From positions 124,001-188,000 of the forward strand of contig NZ_OU015321.1 in NCBI RefSeq assembly GCF_907163105.1: a stretch of 64,000 bases of DNA, in the 5' to 3' direction. Both the position numbers and the translations under genes were made by a program. Shown here one piece after another: positions 16,483 through 24,501 of this stretch (positions are counted from its first letter, which is position 1; each line of letters starts with the position of its first letter). The notes below the pieces were generated by a model, which saw only the letters and a program-made list of their open reading frames with translations, made no database searches and was not told the DNA's origin. The DNA comes from Cloacibacterium caeni. Its GTDB lineage: Bacteria > Bacteroidota > Bacteroidia > Flavobacteriales > Weeksellaceae.

Positions 16483-17943
16483 ATGCTCAAACAAAACCTA
16501 CAAATAAAATTAGGACAAAAATTAGCTCCTCAGCAAATTCAGTTGATGAAGTTGATACAGCTTCATACGCTTGAATTTCAGGAAGAGTTAGAGCGTGAGT
16601 TAGAAGAAAATCCTGCCTTAGAAAAAGTAACAGAAGATGAAGATGAAGATTTTTCGAGTCTAGATTCTGATTACGAGAGTGAAGGAAGCGAAAGCATAGA
16701 TACTGATTTTGATGTAGATGAATATTTGTATGATGATGAGCCTTCTTATAAAACCGCTTCTAGCAATTATTCTGCAGATGACGAAGATTTTGATAACGAA
16801 AGTTTATTAACAGAAGGACAGTCTTTGTATGATTATTTGATGGAGCAAATTCACTTGTCTAGTATAGACGATGAAGACCTGAAAATTGCAGAGTATATCA
16901 TAGGAAATCTAGATAATGATGGGTATTTGAGACGTGAGATTAAAGCTATTGTAGATGATTTGGCTTTTTCGCAAGGGATTTATACCACTCAAGAAAAAGT
17001 AAAGGAAATTCTAGAAAATTATGTTCAAAAACTTGATCCAGCTGGAGTAGGAGCGAGAGATTTACAAGAATGTCTTTTATTGCAAATTGAGAAAAAAGTA
17101 AGCAGAGATCAATCGGTGATTTTAGCGGGTAATATTTTAAGACATCAGTTTGATGCTTTAACCAATAAACATTACGGCAAAATCATCAATAAATATGATA
17201 TAGAAGAGGAAGATTTAAAAGATGCACTGGAAGTGATTTCTAAATTGTCTCCAAAAGTAGGCGGGAATTTTGATACACAAACCATCACCATCAATCAAGA
17301 AATTATTCCAGATTTTGTGATTCAAATAAAAGATGGACAAGTTTTACCGCTTCTGAACAGTAGAAATGCACCTACACTTAGAGTTTCTGAGGAATACAAA
17401 GAAATTTTAAGCACCTATTCTCATGATAAAAACTCTGCGGAACATAAACAAGCCGCACTTTTCATCAAACAAAAGTTAGATGCTGCAAAATGGTACATAG
17501 ATGCCATTAACCAGAGACAAAATACGCTAATGCAAACCATTTCTGCAATTGTGAAATTACAGAAAGAATATTTCTTAACGGGAGATGAAAAAAGCATCAA
17601 ACCGATGATTCTGAAAGATGTAGCAGATATCACAGGATTTGATATTTCTACCATTTCTAGAGTGGTAAAAAGCAAGTATGCAGACACACCAAGTGGAATT
17701 ATTTTGCTTAAAAATTTATTCTCAGATTCATTGACGAATGATGATGGCGAAGAAGTTTCGACCAAGGAAATTAAAAACCACTTGCAAGAAGTCATCAGTC
17801 ACGAAGACAAGAGAAAACCATTGACAGACGATGCTTTGGTAGATGTTTTGAAAGAAAAAGGATACAACATTGCCAGAAGAACCATCGCAAAATACAGAGA
17901 ACAACTCAATATTCCAGTCGCGAGATTGAGAAAAGAATTATAA
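16483..17943 (+). CDS. rpoN: RNA polymerase sigma-54 factor
   Basis: 486 residues. Region I is Gln/Leu-rich (KLGQKLAPQQIQLMKLIQLH), then an acidic region II full of Asp/Glu/Ser (about 45-115), then the core-binding region (GYLRREI, LDPAGVGARDLQECLLLQIE). The DNA-binding region has DITGFDISTISRVVKSKYAD and the RpoN box ARRTIAKYR at residues 464-472. Sigma-54 needs AAA+ activator proteins; none is encoded in this window. It has its own promoter and terminator. Confidence 0.97.
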   Translation: MLKQNLQIKLGQKLAPQQIQLMKLIQLHTLEFQEELERELEENPALEKVTEDEDEDFSSLDSDYESEGSESIDTDFDVDEYLYDDEPSYKTASSNYSADDEDFDNESLLTEGQSLYDYLMEQIHLSSIDDEDLKIAEYIIGNLDNDGYLRREIKAIVDDLAFSQGIYTTQEKVKEILENYVQKLDPAGVGARDLQECLLLQIEKKVSRDQSVILAGNILRHQFDALTNKHYGKIINKYDIEEEDLKDALEVISKLSPKVGGNFDTQTITINQEIIPDFVIQIKDGQVLPLLNSRNAPTLRVSEEYKEILSTYSHDKNSAEHKQAALFIKQKLDAAKWYIDAINQRQNTLMQTISAIVKLQKEYFLTGDEKSIKPMILKDVADITGFDISTISRVVKSKYADTPSGIILLKNLFSDSLTNDDGEEVSTKEIKNHLQEVISHEDKRKPLTDDALVDVLKEKGYNIARRTIAKYREQLNIPVARLRKEL

Positions 17944-17944
17944 T

Positions 17945-17976
17945 AAAAAAAACCTTCAGAATTCTGAAGGTTTTTT
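17945..17976. terminator. Bidirectional terminator between rpoN and the anti-sigma gene
   Basis: Perfect palindrome around ACCTTCAGAATTCTGAAGGT flanked by A and T runs; serves both convergent genes. Confidence 0.9.
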
Positions 17977-17981
17977 GTTGT

Positions 17982-18659
17982 TTATTGTTCTTGTTCTATT
18001 TTTTGCAATTGCTCTAGATTTCTGCTCAGTCTGCCCATAATAATTCCGTAAACTATTCTGTAATACAGCCAAATCAGGAGAACGCCTAAACCAATGCTTA
18101 TCACAATTCCTGTAATAAATCCTATTAAAGTGGCTTGGTTTAAATGAATGTTTTGAGCTTGCAACACATTCATAATGAAATAAGTAATAATACCCGAAAA
18201 AACAATCAATAAACCAATATTGGTGAAGATAAATAGGTTAACGGTTCTTTTGAACTTGATAATTTGGAGAATAAAATTTTTCAAATTGCATTCTACCTTA
18301 ATTTTCAGATAATTTCTGTAAAAAAGAAAAACAAAAATCGCGGTAATCAGTAAACTAAAGACTTTCAAGGCAAAATAAAGATGCTCAAAATTCATTTCTA
18401 CATCATCATTCATTTGTACGCCTAGTTTTTCTAAAATATTAGTAAAACTATTGCTTCTTTGGGTAGAAAAAATCGTACAAATCCCAACGATGGCGAAAAA
18501 TAAAAATTCTGCCAAACTAATCCAGAAAATATATTTTACATAGTTGGTAGATTTTTTGTTGAGCATTCCTTCTATTTCAGACATGTTATACACATCAGAA
18601 ATGGGTTGTTCCTGCCAGGATTTTTTAAATTGGTCTATATTGAAATCTTCATTAAGCAT
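17982..18659 (-). CDS. Probable membrane anti-sigma factor or sigma-linked membrane protein
   Basis: 225 residues. A soluble N-terminus of about 40 residues (FNIDQFKKSWQEQPISDVYN) is followed by four likely membrane helices (near 45-63, 95-115, 138-160, 177-198) and a short basic C-terminus. It overlaps the end of the upstream ECF sigma gene by 8 nt, the classical arrangement of a sigma/anti-sigma pair, so it probably binds the sigma factor through the cytoplasmic N-terminus. I do not recognise a named domain such as zinc-finger ASD. The role is inferred from position. Confidence 0.6.
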   Translation of the reverse strand: MLNEDFNIDQFKKSWQEQPISDVYNMSEIEGMLNKKSTNYVKYIFWISLAEFLFFAIVGICTIFSTQRSNSFTNILEKLGVQMNDDVEMNFEHLYFALKVFSLLITAIFVFLFYRNYLKIKVECNLKNFILQIIKFKRTVNLFIFTNIGLLIVFSGIITYFIMNVLQAQNIHLNQATLIGFITGIVISIGLGVLLIWLYYRIVYGIIMGRLSRNLEQLQKIEQEQ

Positions 18660-19188
18660 GTTGAGTCATCAATTCTTTAAGTGTTTTTTTGAGTCTGTTC
18701 ATTTTTACACGGGCATTTACTTCTGTAATCCCTAAATTTTCTGCAATATCACGGTAAGGTAAATCGTCTAAATACATCATCACAATTGCACGTTCTACTT
18801 TTGGGAGCATTTTAATCACCTTATAAAGCAGAGTGATTTGTTGTTGCTTTTCGTCATCATCTTCCATATAATCTCTGTGGTGAAAATCCATCAACTCATC
18901 AGTTTGAGGAGATTTCGTTTTCTTTCGGAAAAGCGTAATTGCCGTATTAAGCGCTACTCTGTACATCCAAGTAGAAATTTTGGACTGTCCTTTGAATGAG
19001 TCGTAACTGCGCCAAAGTTGTAACACAATTTCTTGAAAAAGATCCTGTTCATCTTCCAGAGAATTGGTATATAATCTGGAGACTTTTATAATAAGCCCCT
19101 GATTTTCCTTTACCAACTTAGAAAATTCTTTTTGTTTAGAATCCAATTTTTTAGAAATTAAAGAACGAAGATAAGAAAATGCGCTCAT
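18652..19188 (-). CDS. ECF-type RNA polymerase sigma factor
   Basis: 178 residues from ATG 19188 (MSAFSYLRSL). Region 2 is DEQDLFQEIVLQLWRSYDSF with STWMYRVALNTAITLFRK; region 4 is LPKVERAIVMMYLDDLPYRD with the helix-turn-helix IAENLGITEVNARVKMNRLK. The frame stays open 36 codons further upstream, but that part is translated from the hairpin repeat at 19248-19300 and is not family-like, so the shorter start is preferred. It is paired with the downstream membrane protein and probably directs a small stress or envelope regulon. Confidence 0.92.
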   Translation of the reverse strand: MSAFSYLRSLISKKLDSKQKEFSKLVKENQGLIIKVSRLYTNSLEDEQDLFQEIVLQLWRSYDSFKGQSKISTWMYRVALNTAITLFRKKTKSPQTDELMDFHHRDYMEDDDEKQQQITLLYKVIKMLPKVERAIVMMYLDDLPYRDIAENLGITEVNARVKMNRLKKTLKELMTQHA

Positions 19189-19247
19189 TAATGGATGGCA
19201 AAACGTAATTTTTTTCTTGGGCGCCAAATTCTTCGTTCCGCTCCCGC

Positions 19248-19300
19248 TTTTTTGTTTTTTGTCATTCTGAGCGGAGTCGAAGAATCTAAAAAACAAAAAG
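19248..19300. repeat. REP-like hairpin, ATTCT/AGAAT version
   Basis: ATTCT (19264-19268), loop GAGCGGAGTCGA, AGAAT (19281-19285), enclosed by A/T arms of at least 11 bp. The core from 19261 matches the ends of the GIY-YIG unit at 24081 and 24437, except that the TT/AA pairs of the stem are GG/CC there. Confidence 0.85.
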
Positions 19301-19380
19301 AGCTCCGCTCAACTCGGGGCGCAAGTTTAGGGATTTTTAGAAACCAATTTTTTTTAAAATAACTTTCAGTGAAAAATACA

Positions 19381-19427
19381 ACCAACCCTTTCTGCGTTTT
19401 TTGAGGAATCTGTAAAACGCAGAAAGG
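19381..19427. repeat. Perfect 17-bp inverted repeat
   Basis: AACCCTTTCTGCGTTTT (19381-19397) and its exact complement (19411-19427) around a 13-nt loop. There is no adjacent T run on either strand, so it is not a plain terminator. Confidence 0.85.
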
Positions 19428-19450
19428 GTTCAGAATAATAAAAATACATT

Positions 19451-19508
19451 CCACAACATCCAACCTCTAACCTCTAACATCTGACATCTGACATCTGACA
19501 TCTAACAT
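19451..19508. repeat. G-poor short-word array (CATCTGA/CCTCTAA)
   Basis: Tandem 7-nt words: CCTCTAA twice, then CATCTGA three times and CATCTAA. It directly precedes the rnpB promoter. Confidence 0.85.
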
Positions 19509-19520
19509 TCAAAATTTCCG

Positions 19521-19528
19521 TATCTTTG
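19521..19528 (+). promoter_or_regulatory. -7 promoter element TATCTTTG for rnpB
   Basis: Ends 4 nt before the start of the P1 helix, the right distance for transcription starting at the RNA 5' end. Confidence 0.8.
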
Positions 19529-19532
19529 CACT

Positions 19533-19864
19533 CCACGAGAAAAACAGCTTGTTGATTCCAAGAAATTGGGGTAGGAAAGTCCGGACATCACAGAGCAGCA
19601 TAAAGGTTAACAGCCTTCCGTCGTGAGACGAGGACAAGTGCAACAGAAAGCAAGTACAGTTCGGCTGTAGTGAAACCAGGTAAACTCTATGCGATGCAAT
19701 GGTAAGTATATCGATGCTTTTTAGAGCAATCTAAAAATAGGAGTAGCTCGCTCCGAAAATCGAGGGGTAACCAGCTCAAGGTTTGCAGTAATGTAAACCG
19801 TAGATAAATAACAAGCGTCCCGTTTCATCGGGAAACAGAATCCGGCTTATCGTTTTTCTCGTGG
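19533..19864 (+). ncRNA. rnpB: RNase P RNA (bacterial type A)
   Basis: The catalytic RNA of RNase P, which trims tRNA 5' leaders. The conserved 5' core AGGAAAGTCCGGACATCACA and AGAGCAG (19573-19596) and the 3' core ACAGAATCCGGCTTAT (19835-19850) are present. The universal AGACGAGGACAAGTGCAACAGAAA-like stretch is interrupted as usual near 19627. P1 pairs CCACGAGAAAAAC (19533-19545) with GTTTTTCTCGTGG (19852-19864). A T run follows at once as terminator. The length of about 330 nt is normal. The ends are set from P1. Confidence 0.96.
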
Positions 19865-19868
19865 TTTT

Positions 19869-20744
19869 TTATTCGCTTTCCAACTGCTTTTTCGCATCAT
19901 CCAATCCCGCTCTCTCTTCTTCTGAAAGTGTAGGATATTGCAGATTCATTTTTTCTAGCGTTTCTATAATAATTTGTACAGCGGCCACTCTTGCAAACCA
20001 TTTTTGGTCAGCAGGAATCACAAACCAAGGCGCATGTTCTTTACTGGTTTCAGAAATGGCTTCTTCGTAAGCCTTCATATATTGGTCGAAAACAGCACGT
20101 TCTTTTAAGTCGCCAATAGAAAATTTCCAGTTTTTTTCTTGTTCAGCAATTCGGTCTAGGAAACGTTTTTTCTGCTCTTCTTTGGATACGTGAAGGAAAA
20201 TTTTCACAATTTTTGTTCCATTTCTAGCTAGATGTTTTTCAAAATCTTTGATGCTTTCGTATCTATTTTTCCAGAATTTTTCATCAATTTCGTCAGTAGA
20301 TTTCCAAACTTTTTCGCTTAGATTATATTCAGGGTGGACTTTACACACCAAAACACTTTCGTAATGACTGCGGTTAAAAATGCCTATTTTCCCTTTTTCT
20401 GGTAAAGCCAAATAATGCCTCCAGATAAAATCATGACTGTATTCTTTAGAAGTTGGCGTTTTAAAACTGGTCACTTCGCAACCTTGCGGATTTACTCCAC
20501 CGAAAACATGCTCTATCAAACTGTCTTTTCCGGCAGCATCCATCGCTTGTATCACTACCAAAAGTGATTGACTGCCATCTGCGTAAAGCTTTTCTTGAAG
20601 TTCGTAGAGTTTTTTCTTCTCTGCATCGAGCATTTTTTGACTTTCTTCTTTGGTCAGTTCGCCTTTATAATCGGTGTTGAAATCTTTGAGATTAAATTTT
20701 TGATTTTCTTTTACAAGAAAGTTATCGGTGAAATTGGTGTCCAT
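19869..20744 (-). CDS. ppk2: Polyphosphate kinase 2 family protein
   Basis: 291 residues from ATG 20744 (MDTNFTDNF); the frame continues to a TTG at 20765, but that is less likely. Walker A-like VIQAMDAAGKDSLIEHVFGG, Walker B region GKIGIFNRSHYESVLV and lid arginines in HVSKEEQKKRFLDRI are the PPK2 signatures. It uses polyphosphate to phosphorylate AMP, ADP or GDP. The single-domain form with AAGKDS resembles class III enzymes acting on both AMP and ADP; class is inference. A near-consensus TATCTTTA box lies at 20774-20767. It converges on rnpB with only 4 nt between. Confidence 0.92.
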   Translation of the reverse strand: MDTNFTDNFLVKENQKFNLKDFNTDYKGELTKEESQKMLDAEKKKLYELQEKLYADGSQSLLVVIQAMDAAGKDSLIEHVFGGVNPQGCEVTSFKTPTSKEYSHDFIWRHYLALPEKGKIGIFNRSHYESVLVCKVHPEYNLSEKVWKSTDEIDEKFWKNRYESIKDFEKHLARNGTKIVKIFLHVSKEEQKKRFLDRIAEQEKNWKFSIGDLKERAVFDQYMKAYEEAISETSKEHAPWFVIPADQKWFARVAAVQIIIETLEKMNLQYPTLSEEERAGLDDAKKQLESE

Positions 20745-20780
20745 TTTTTGAAAAATTTTGTTCAACTAAAGATAATAAAA

Positions 20781-20808
20781 AAAAACCGACTGGTTAAAGT
20801 CGGTTTTT
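20781..20808 (-). terminator. Terminator of the DUF1573 gene
   Basis: AAAAACCGAC / GTCGGTTTTT stem; an A run on the plus strand supplies the T tail for the minus-strand transcript. Confidence 0.8.
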
Positions 20809-20829
20809 GTATAATAATTTTAAAAAGAA

Positions 20830-21234
20830 TTATTTTTTTGGAGCTAAAGTTTTTTCTTCAGTTTTAGCATTTGCATCTACCGTTCCTTGGATGTATAGAA
20901 CCACTCTTCCGTTTACGGGGTCGTTAGAAAATACATCGATAGATTTTTTGAAAGGGGCAGCATTTGCAGTGTTGTAATGAACTTTAATCTGTGCAGATTT
21001 ACCTGGCAATACTGGTTCTTTTGGCCATTCAGAAGCGGTGCAACCACAGCCTGGCTGTACGTTAGAAAGGATCAAAGGCTTGTTACCAGTATTTTTAAAA
21101 GTAAAAACTCTGTTTCCATCTGCATTCACAGGAACAGTACCGTAATCAATAGTTGTTTTTTCAAAAGAAATAGTTTGTGCAGAAGAGAAAACAAAACCTC
21201 CGATAAGCAACAAACCGCCCATAAATTTTTTCAT
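20830..21234 (-). CDS. Exported DUF1573 domain protein
   Basis: 134 residues. A signal peptide (MKKFMGGLLLIGGFVFSSAQ) is followed by one Ig-like DUF1573 domain: FEKTTIDYGTVPVNADGNRV, FTFKNTGNKPLILSNVQPGC with the GCGCT motif, then YNTANAAPFKKSIDVFSNDP. It ends in a short charged tail (EEKTLAPKK). This ASPM/SPD-2/Hydin-like fold is common in Bacteroidota envelopes, but its function is not established. It is monocistronic. Confidence 0.9.
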   Translation of the reverse strand: MKKFMGGLLLIGGFVFSSAQTISFEKTTIDYGTVPVNADGNRVFTFKNTGNKPLILSNVQPGCGCTASEWPKEPVLPGKSAQIKVHYNTANAAPFKKSIDVFSNDPVNGRVVLYIQGTVDANAKTEEKTLAPKK

Positions 21235-21389
21235 ATTTAGAAAGTTTTTTGTTGTAAATTAAAGTTCAAAATTATAAATAAATTCTGTAATTAAATCCAA
21301 ATTCTTCTTTTTATTTTACTTTGTCTGATTCATATTCCAAAATTCTCAAAAAGAAGAGCTTTAACCATTTAAAAATTCACATTTTATCG

Positions 21390-21397
21390 TATTTTTG
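21390..21397 (+). promoter_or_regulatory. -7 promoter element TATTTTTG for valS
   Basis: Consensus -7 box 37 nt before the valS ATG. Confidence 0.65.
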
Positions 21398-21434
21398 CAA
21401 ATTACAAGCCAAACTCATTTTTATTTAAAATTTT

Positions 21435-24050
21435 ATGCAAATTTCAGAAAAATATAATCCTCAGGAAACAGAACAGAAATGGTACAATTACTGGTTAGAA
21501 AACAATTATTTTCATTCTACTCCAGATAACAGACCTCCTTACACGATTGTAATTCCGCCACCAAACGTGACGGGAATTCTTCACATGGGACACATGTTAA
21601 ACAATACCATTCAAGATGTTTTGGTCAGAAGAGCCAGAATGCAAGGATTTAATGCACTTTGGGTTCCGGGAACAGACCACGCTTCTATTGCTACTGAAGC
21701 TAAAGTGGTGGCAAAACTGAAATCGGAAGGAATTAATAAATCTGATATTACCCGAGATGAATTTTTAGTTCACGCTTGGGATTGGACGCATAAATATGGC
21801 GGAACAATACTTGAACAGTTAAAGAAATTAGGTTGTTCTTGTGATTGGGACAGAACGCGTTTCACAATGGAACCGAAATTGTCTGCTCAAGTCATCAAAT
21901 CTTTCGTTGATTTATACAATAAAGGTTTGATTTACAGAGGTTATAGAATGGTGAACTGGGATCCAGAAGCCAAAACCAATATTTCTGATGAAGAAGTAAT
22001 TTACAAAGAACTCAACGGGAAACTTTGGTACCTTAAATATAAAATTGAAGGTTCTGAAGAGTTTATTTCTGTGGCTACCACTCGTCCAGAAACCATTTTC
22101 GGGGACGTAGCGGTTTGTGTAAATCCAAATGATGAAAAATATGCTCATCTGAAAGGCAAAAACGTAATCGTTCCGATTGTAAATAGAGTCATTCCAATTA
22201 TTGAAGATGAATATGTAGACATGGAATTCGGAACTGGAGCGTTGAAAATCACTCCTGCGCATGATATTAACGACTACGAAATCGGGCAAAAACATAATTT
22301 GCCAATGATTGATGCATTAGATGATGATGGTAAACTGAATGAACACGGATTGCATTACAACGGAAAAGATAGATTCGAGGTTAGAAAACTGATTGCTAAA
22401 GAATTAGAAGAAAATAATCTTTTGGTAAAAGCCGAAGATTATGTAAATAAAGTTGGAACTTCTGAGAGAACTGGAGCTGTAATAGAGCCAAAAATTTCTC
22501 AACAATGGTTCTTGAAAATGTCTGAAATTGCGAAACCAGCTTTGGATGTAGTAATGAATGATGAGGTGAAATTCCACCCAGAAAAATTTAAAAATACATA
22601 CAGACATTGGATGGAAAACATCCGCGATTGGAATATTTCTCGTCAACTTTGGTGGGGTCAACAAATTCCAGCGTATTATTATGGTGAAGGAAGTGAGGAT
22701 TATGTAGTTGCAGAAAATGTAGAAGAAGCTTTGGTTTTAGCCAAAGAAAAAACCAACAACCAACAACTAACAACTGACAACTTAAAACAAGACGAAGATG
22801 CTCTAGATACATGGTTCTCTTCTTGGTTATGGCCGATGTCCGTTTTTGATGGAATGTTAGACGAAAACAATGAAGACATCAAGTATTATTATCCGACTTC
22901 TGATTTGGTAACAGGTCCAGATATTATTTTCTTCTGGGTAGCCAGAATGATTATGGCAGGATTAGAATTTAAAGGCGAAGTTCCTTTTAAAAATGTATAT
23001 TTTACAGGAATTGTAAGGGATAAACAACGCAGAAAAATGTCTAAATCACTCGGAAACTCTCCAGACCCAATAGAATTGATTGAAAAATATGGCGCAGATG
23101 GAGTAAGAGTAGGGATTTTATTGAGTTCAGCAGCTGGAAATGACCTTCTTTTTGATGAAGATTTAATGTTGCAAGGAAGAAACTTCGCGACTAAAATCTG
23201 GAACGCTTTCCGTTTAATCCAAGGTTGGAAAAAAGAAGACATACCAGCAAATGAAGCAGATTTGCAAACGATAGAATGGTTCGGAAATCAAATGAATAAA
23301 ACCATTGCCGAAATCAATGACCAATTCTCAAAATTCAGAATTTCTGATGCCTTGCATTTGATTTATAAACTGATTTGGGACGATTTCTGTGCTTGGTATT
23401 TAGAAGCGATTAAACCAAATTATGGAGAAGGAATTTCTCAGGAAGTTTATGATAAAACCATCGCTTATTTTGAGGAATTAATGAGATTGCTACATCCTTT
23501 CATGCCGTTCTTAACGGAAGAATTGTACCAGGCGATTTCAGAAAGAAGCGCAGAAGAAGCTTTGGTGATTGCTCAACAGAAAAAAGCAGAATCTTTCAGT
23601 GAAGAAAATATAAAAGCCTTTGAAACGGCTAAAGAATTGATTTCTGGCGTTAGAAATTACCGTCAAAGCAAAGGAATTTCGCCTAGAGAAGCCGTAGAAT
23701 TATTTACCAATGTTACAAATTTCGCAAACGAAGCAGTAGTAAGGAAATTGGCAAATGTTTCAGAAATTAATTTCGGAAATAAAACAGATAAACCATGTTT
23801 CACTTTCTTAGTGGGAGCTACAGAAGTTTCCATTCCATTGAGTGAAAACCTTGATTTAGGAGAGGAAAAAGCAAAAACAGAAGAAGAACTAAAATACTTA
23901 AAAGGATTCTTAATTTCGGTAGAAAAGAAACTATCTAACGAAAAATTTGTTGCTGGTGCTCCTGCTCAAGTAGTAGAAAATGAGCGCAAAAAACAAAAAG
24001 ATGCGCAAGATAAAATTGCAATTTTAGAAGAAAAATTAAAAACATTGTAA
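21435..24050 (+). CDS. valS: Valyl-tRNA synthetase
   Basis: 871 residues, normal for bacterial ValRS. The class I HIGH motif appears as [14 protein letters not shown] (HMGH at 50-53), and KMSKS is KMSKSLGN at 534-541. The editing domain (about 190-340) contains [15 protein letters not shown] and [27 protein letters not shown] marks the return to the catalytic fold. The C-terminal coiled coil ([20 protein letters not shown]) contacts tRNA. It charges tRNA-Val and edits Thr. No odd truncation is seen. The GIY-YIG element lies immediately downstream. Confidence 0.98.
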   Translation: MQISEKYNPQETEQKWYNYWLENNYFHSTPDNRPPYTIVIPPPNVTGILHMGHMLNNTIQDVLVRRARMQGFNALWVPGTDHASIATEAKVVAKLKSEGINKSDITRDEFLVHAWDWTHKYGGTILEQLKKLGCSCDWDRTRFTMEPKLSAQVIKSFVDLYNKGLIYRGYRMVNWDPEAKTNISDEEVIYKELNGKLWYLKYKIEGSEEFISVATTRPETIFGDVAVCVNPNDEKYAHLKGKNVIVPIVNRVIPIIEDEYVDMEFGTGALKITPAHDINDYEIGQKHNLPMIDALDDDGKLNEHGLHYNGKDRFEVRKLIAKELEENNLLVKAEDYVNKVGTSERTGAVIEPKISQQWFLKMSEIAKPALDVVMNDEVKFHPEKFKNTYRHWMENIRDWNISRQLWWGQQIPAYYYGEGSEDYVVAENVEEALVLAKEKTNNQQLTTDNLKQDEDALDTWFSSWLWPMSVFDGMLDENNEDIKYYYPTSDLVTGPDIIFFWVARMIMAGLEFKGEVPFKNVYFTGIVRDKQRRKMSKSLGNSPDPIELIEKYGADGVRVGILLSSAAGNDLLFDEDLMLQGRNFATKIWNAFRLIQGWKKEDIPANEADLQTIEWFGNQMNKTIAEINDQFSKFRISDALHLIYKLIWDDFCAWYLEAIKPNYGEGISQEVYDKTIAYFEELMRLLHPFMPFLTEELYQAISERSAEEALVIAQQKKAESFSEENIKAFETAKELISGVRNYRQSKGISPREAVELFTNVTNFANEAVVRKLANVSEINFGNKTDKPCFTFLVGATEVSIPLSENLDLGEEKAKTEEELKYLKGFLISVEKKLSNEKFVAGAPAQVVENERKKQKDAQDKIAILEEKLKTL

Positions 24051-24078
24051 TTAAAAATTTAAATTTTAGGATTCATTT

Positions 24079-24106
24079 TTGTCAGGCTGAGCGGAGTCGA
24101 AGCCTT
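24079..24106 (+). repeat. Left inverted end of the GIY-YIG unit
   Basis: 28 nt containing the internal hairpin AGGCT - GAGCGGAGTCGA - AGCCT. The gene start follows 6 nt later. Confidence 0.9.
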
Positions 24107-24112
24107 GTAGAT

Positions 24113-24433
24113 ATGAAACAATATTTTGTCTACATATTAAAATGTTCTGATAATTCATATTATACAGGGATTACCAGTGATTTAGAAGGAAGACTTATAA
24201 AGCACCAATCAGGTTATTATCCTGAAAGCTATGCCCATAACAGAAGACCAGTAGAATTAGTTTTTTATACTGAATTTAATGATGTAGAACAAGCCATTTC
24301 ATTTGAAAAACGAGTCAAAGGTTGGAGTAGAAAAAAGAAAGAAGCCATTATTAAAGATAATTGGAATTTATTACCAAAATTATCTATATGTAAAATGAAA
24401 CTCATTCAAATAATTTTGAAAAAGATAAAATAA
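24113..24433 (+). CDS. GIY-YIG nuclease family protein
   Basis: 106 residues, a stand-alone GIY-YIG domain of the UPF0213/YhbQ type. The motif is YFVYILKCSDNSYYTGITSD, giving the VYI...YTGI pair, then the catalytic Arg in LEGRLIKH, Glu in AISFEKRVKGWSRKKKEAII (metal binding) and NW/N in DNWNLLPKL. Such domains cut or nick DNA. The C-terminus is strongly basic (MKLIQIILKKIK). It is bounded on both sides by inverted hairpin repeats and its stop codon abuts the right one, so gene and ends look like one unit. Its cellular role is unknown. Confidence 0.93.
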   Translation: MKQYFVYILKCSDNSYYTGITSDLEGRLIKHQSGYYPESYAHNRRPVELVFYTEFNDVEQAISFEKRVKGWSRKKKEAIIKDNWNLLPKLSICKMKLIQIILKKIK

Positions 24434-24436
24434 AAA

Positions 24437-24464
24437 AAGGCTTCGACACCGCTCAGCCTGACAA
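24437..24464 (-). repeat. Right inverted end of the GIY-YIG unit
   Basis: Reverse complement of the left end with one mismatch in the loop (A to T). It begins 3 nt after the GIY-YIG stop codon and may double as a terminator hairpin. Confidence 0.9.
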
Positions 24465-24501
24465 TCCTTAAACTTTCACCTAATTTATAAGTTAAAAAGT
24501 C

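Larger units (their letters stand above)
19189..19532. other. 344-bp gene-free region rich in hairpins
   Basis: Between the sigma gene (minus) and rnpB (plus). It holds three separate structures, described in the next entries: a REP-like hairpin, a perfect 17-bp inverted repeat and a short-word array, followed by the rnpB promoter. I see no coding gene. Confidence 0.75.
24079..24464. mobile_element. Candidate GIY-YIG nuclease element bounded by inverted hairpin repeats
   Basis: A 386-bp unit: 28-bp end (24079-24106), a single GIY-YIG gene, and 28-bp inverted end (24437-24464), the ends differing at one position. The ends belong to the same family as the solo hairpin at 19261. Whether the unit moves is not shown by the sequence; no target-site duplication is evident. 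Confidence 0.5.

Noticed and set aside
19189-19296. N-terminal extension of the ECF sigma factor to 214 residues
   Set aside because: The added residues are encoded by the REP-like hairpin and have no family counterpart; ATG 19188 gives the normal start.
22751-22786. CAACCAACAACTAACAACTG-like string inside valS, resembling the intergenic word arrays
   Set aside because: The encoded residues ([21 protein letters not shown]) keep the L-T-x-x-x-L-x-QDED pattern I expect for this part of bacterial ValRS, so no inserted length is evident. The likeness may be chance.
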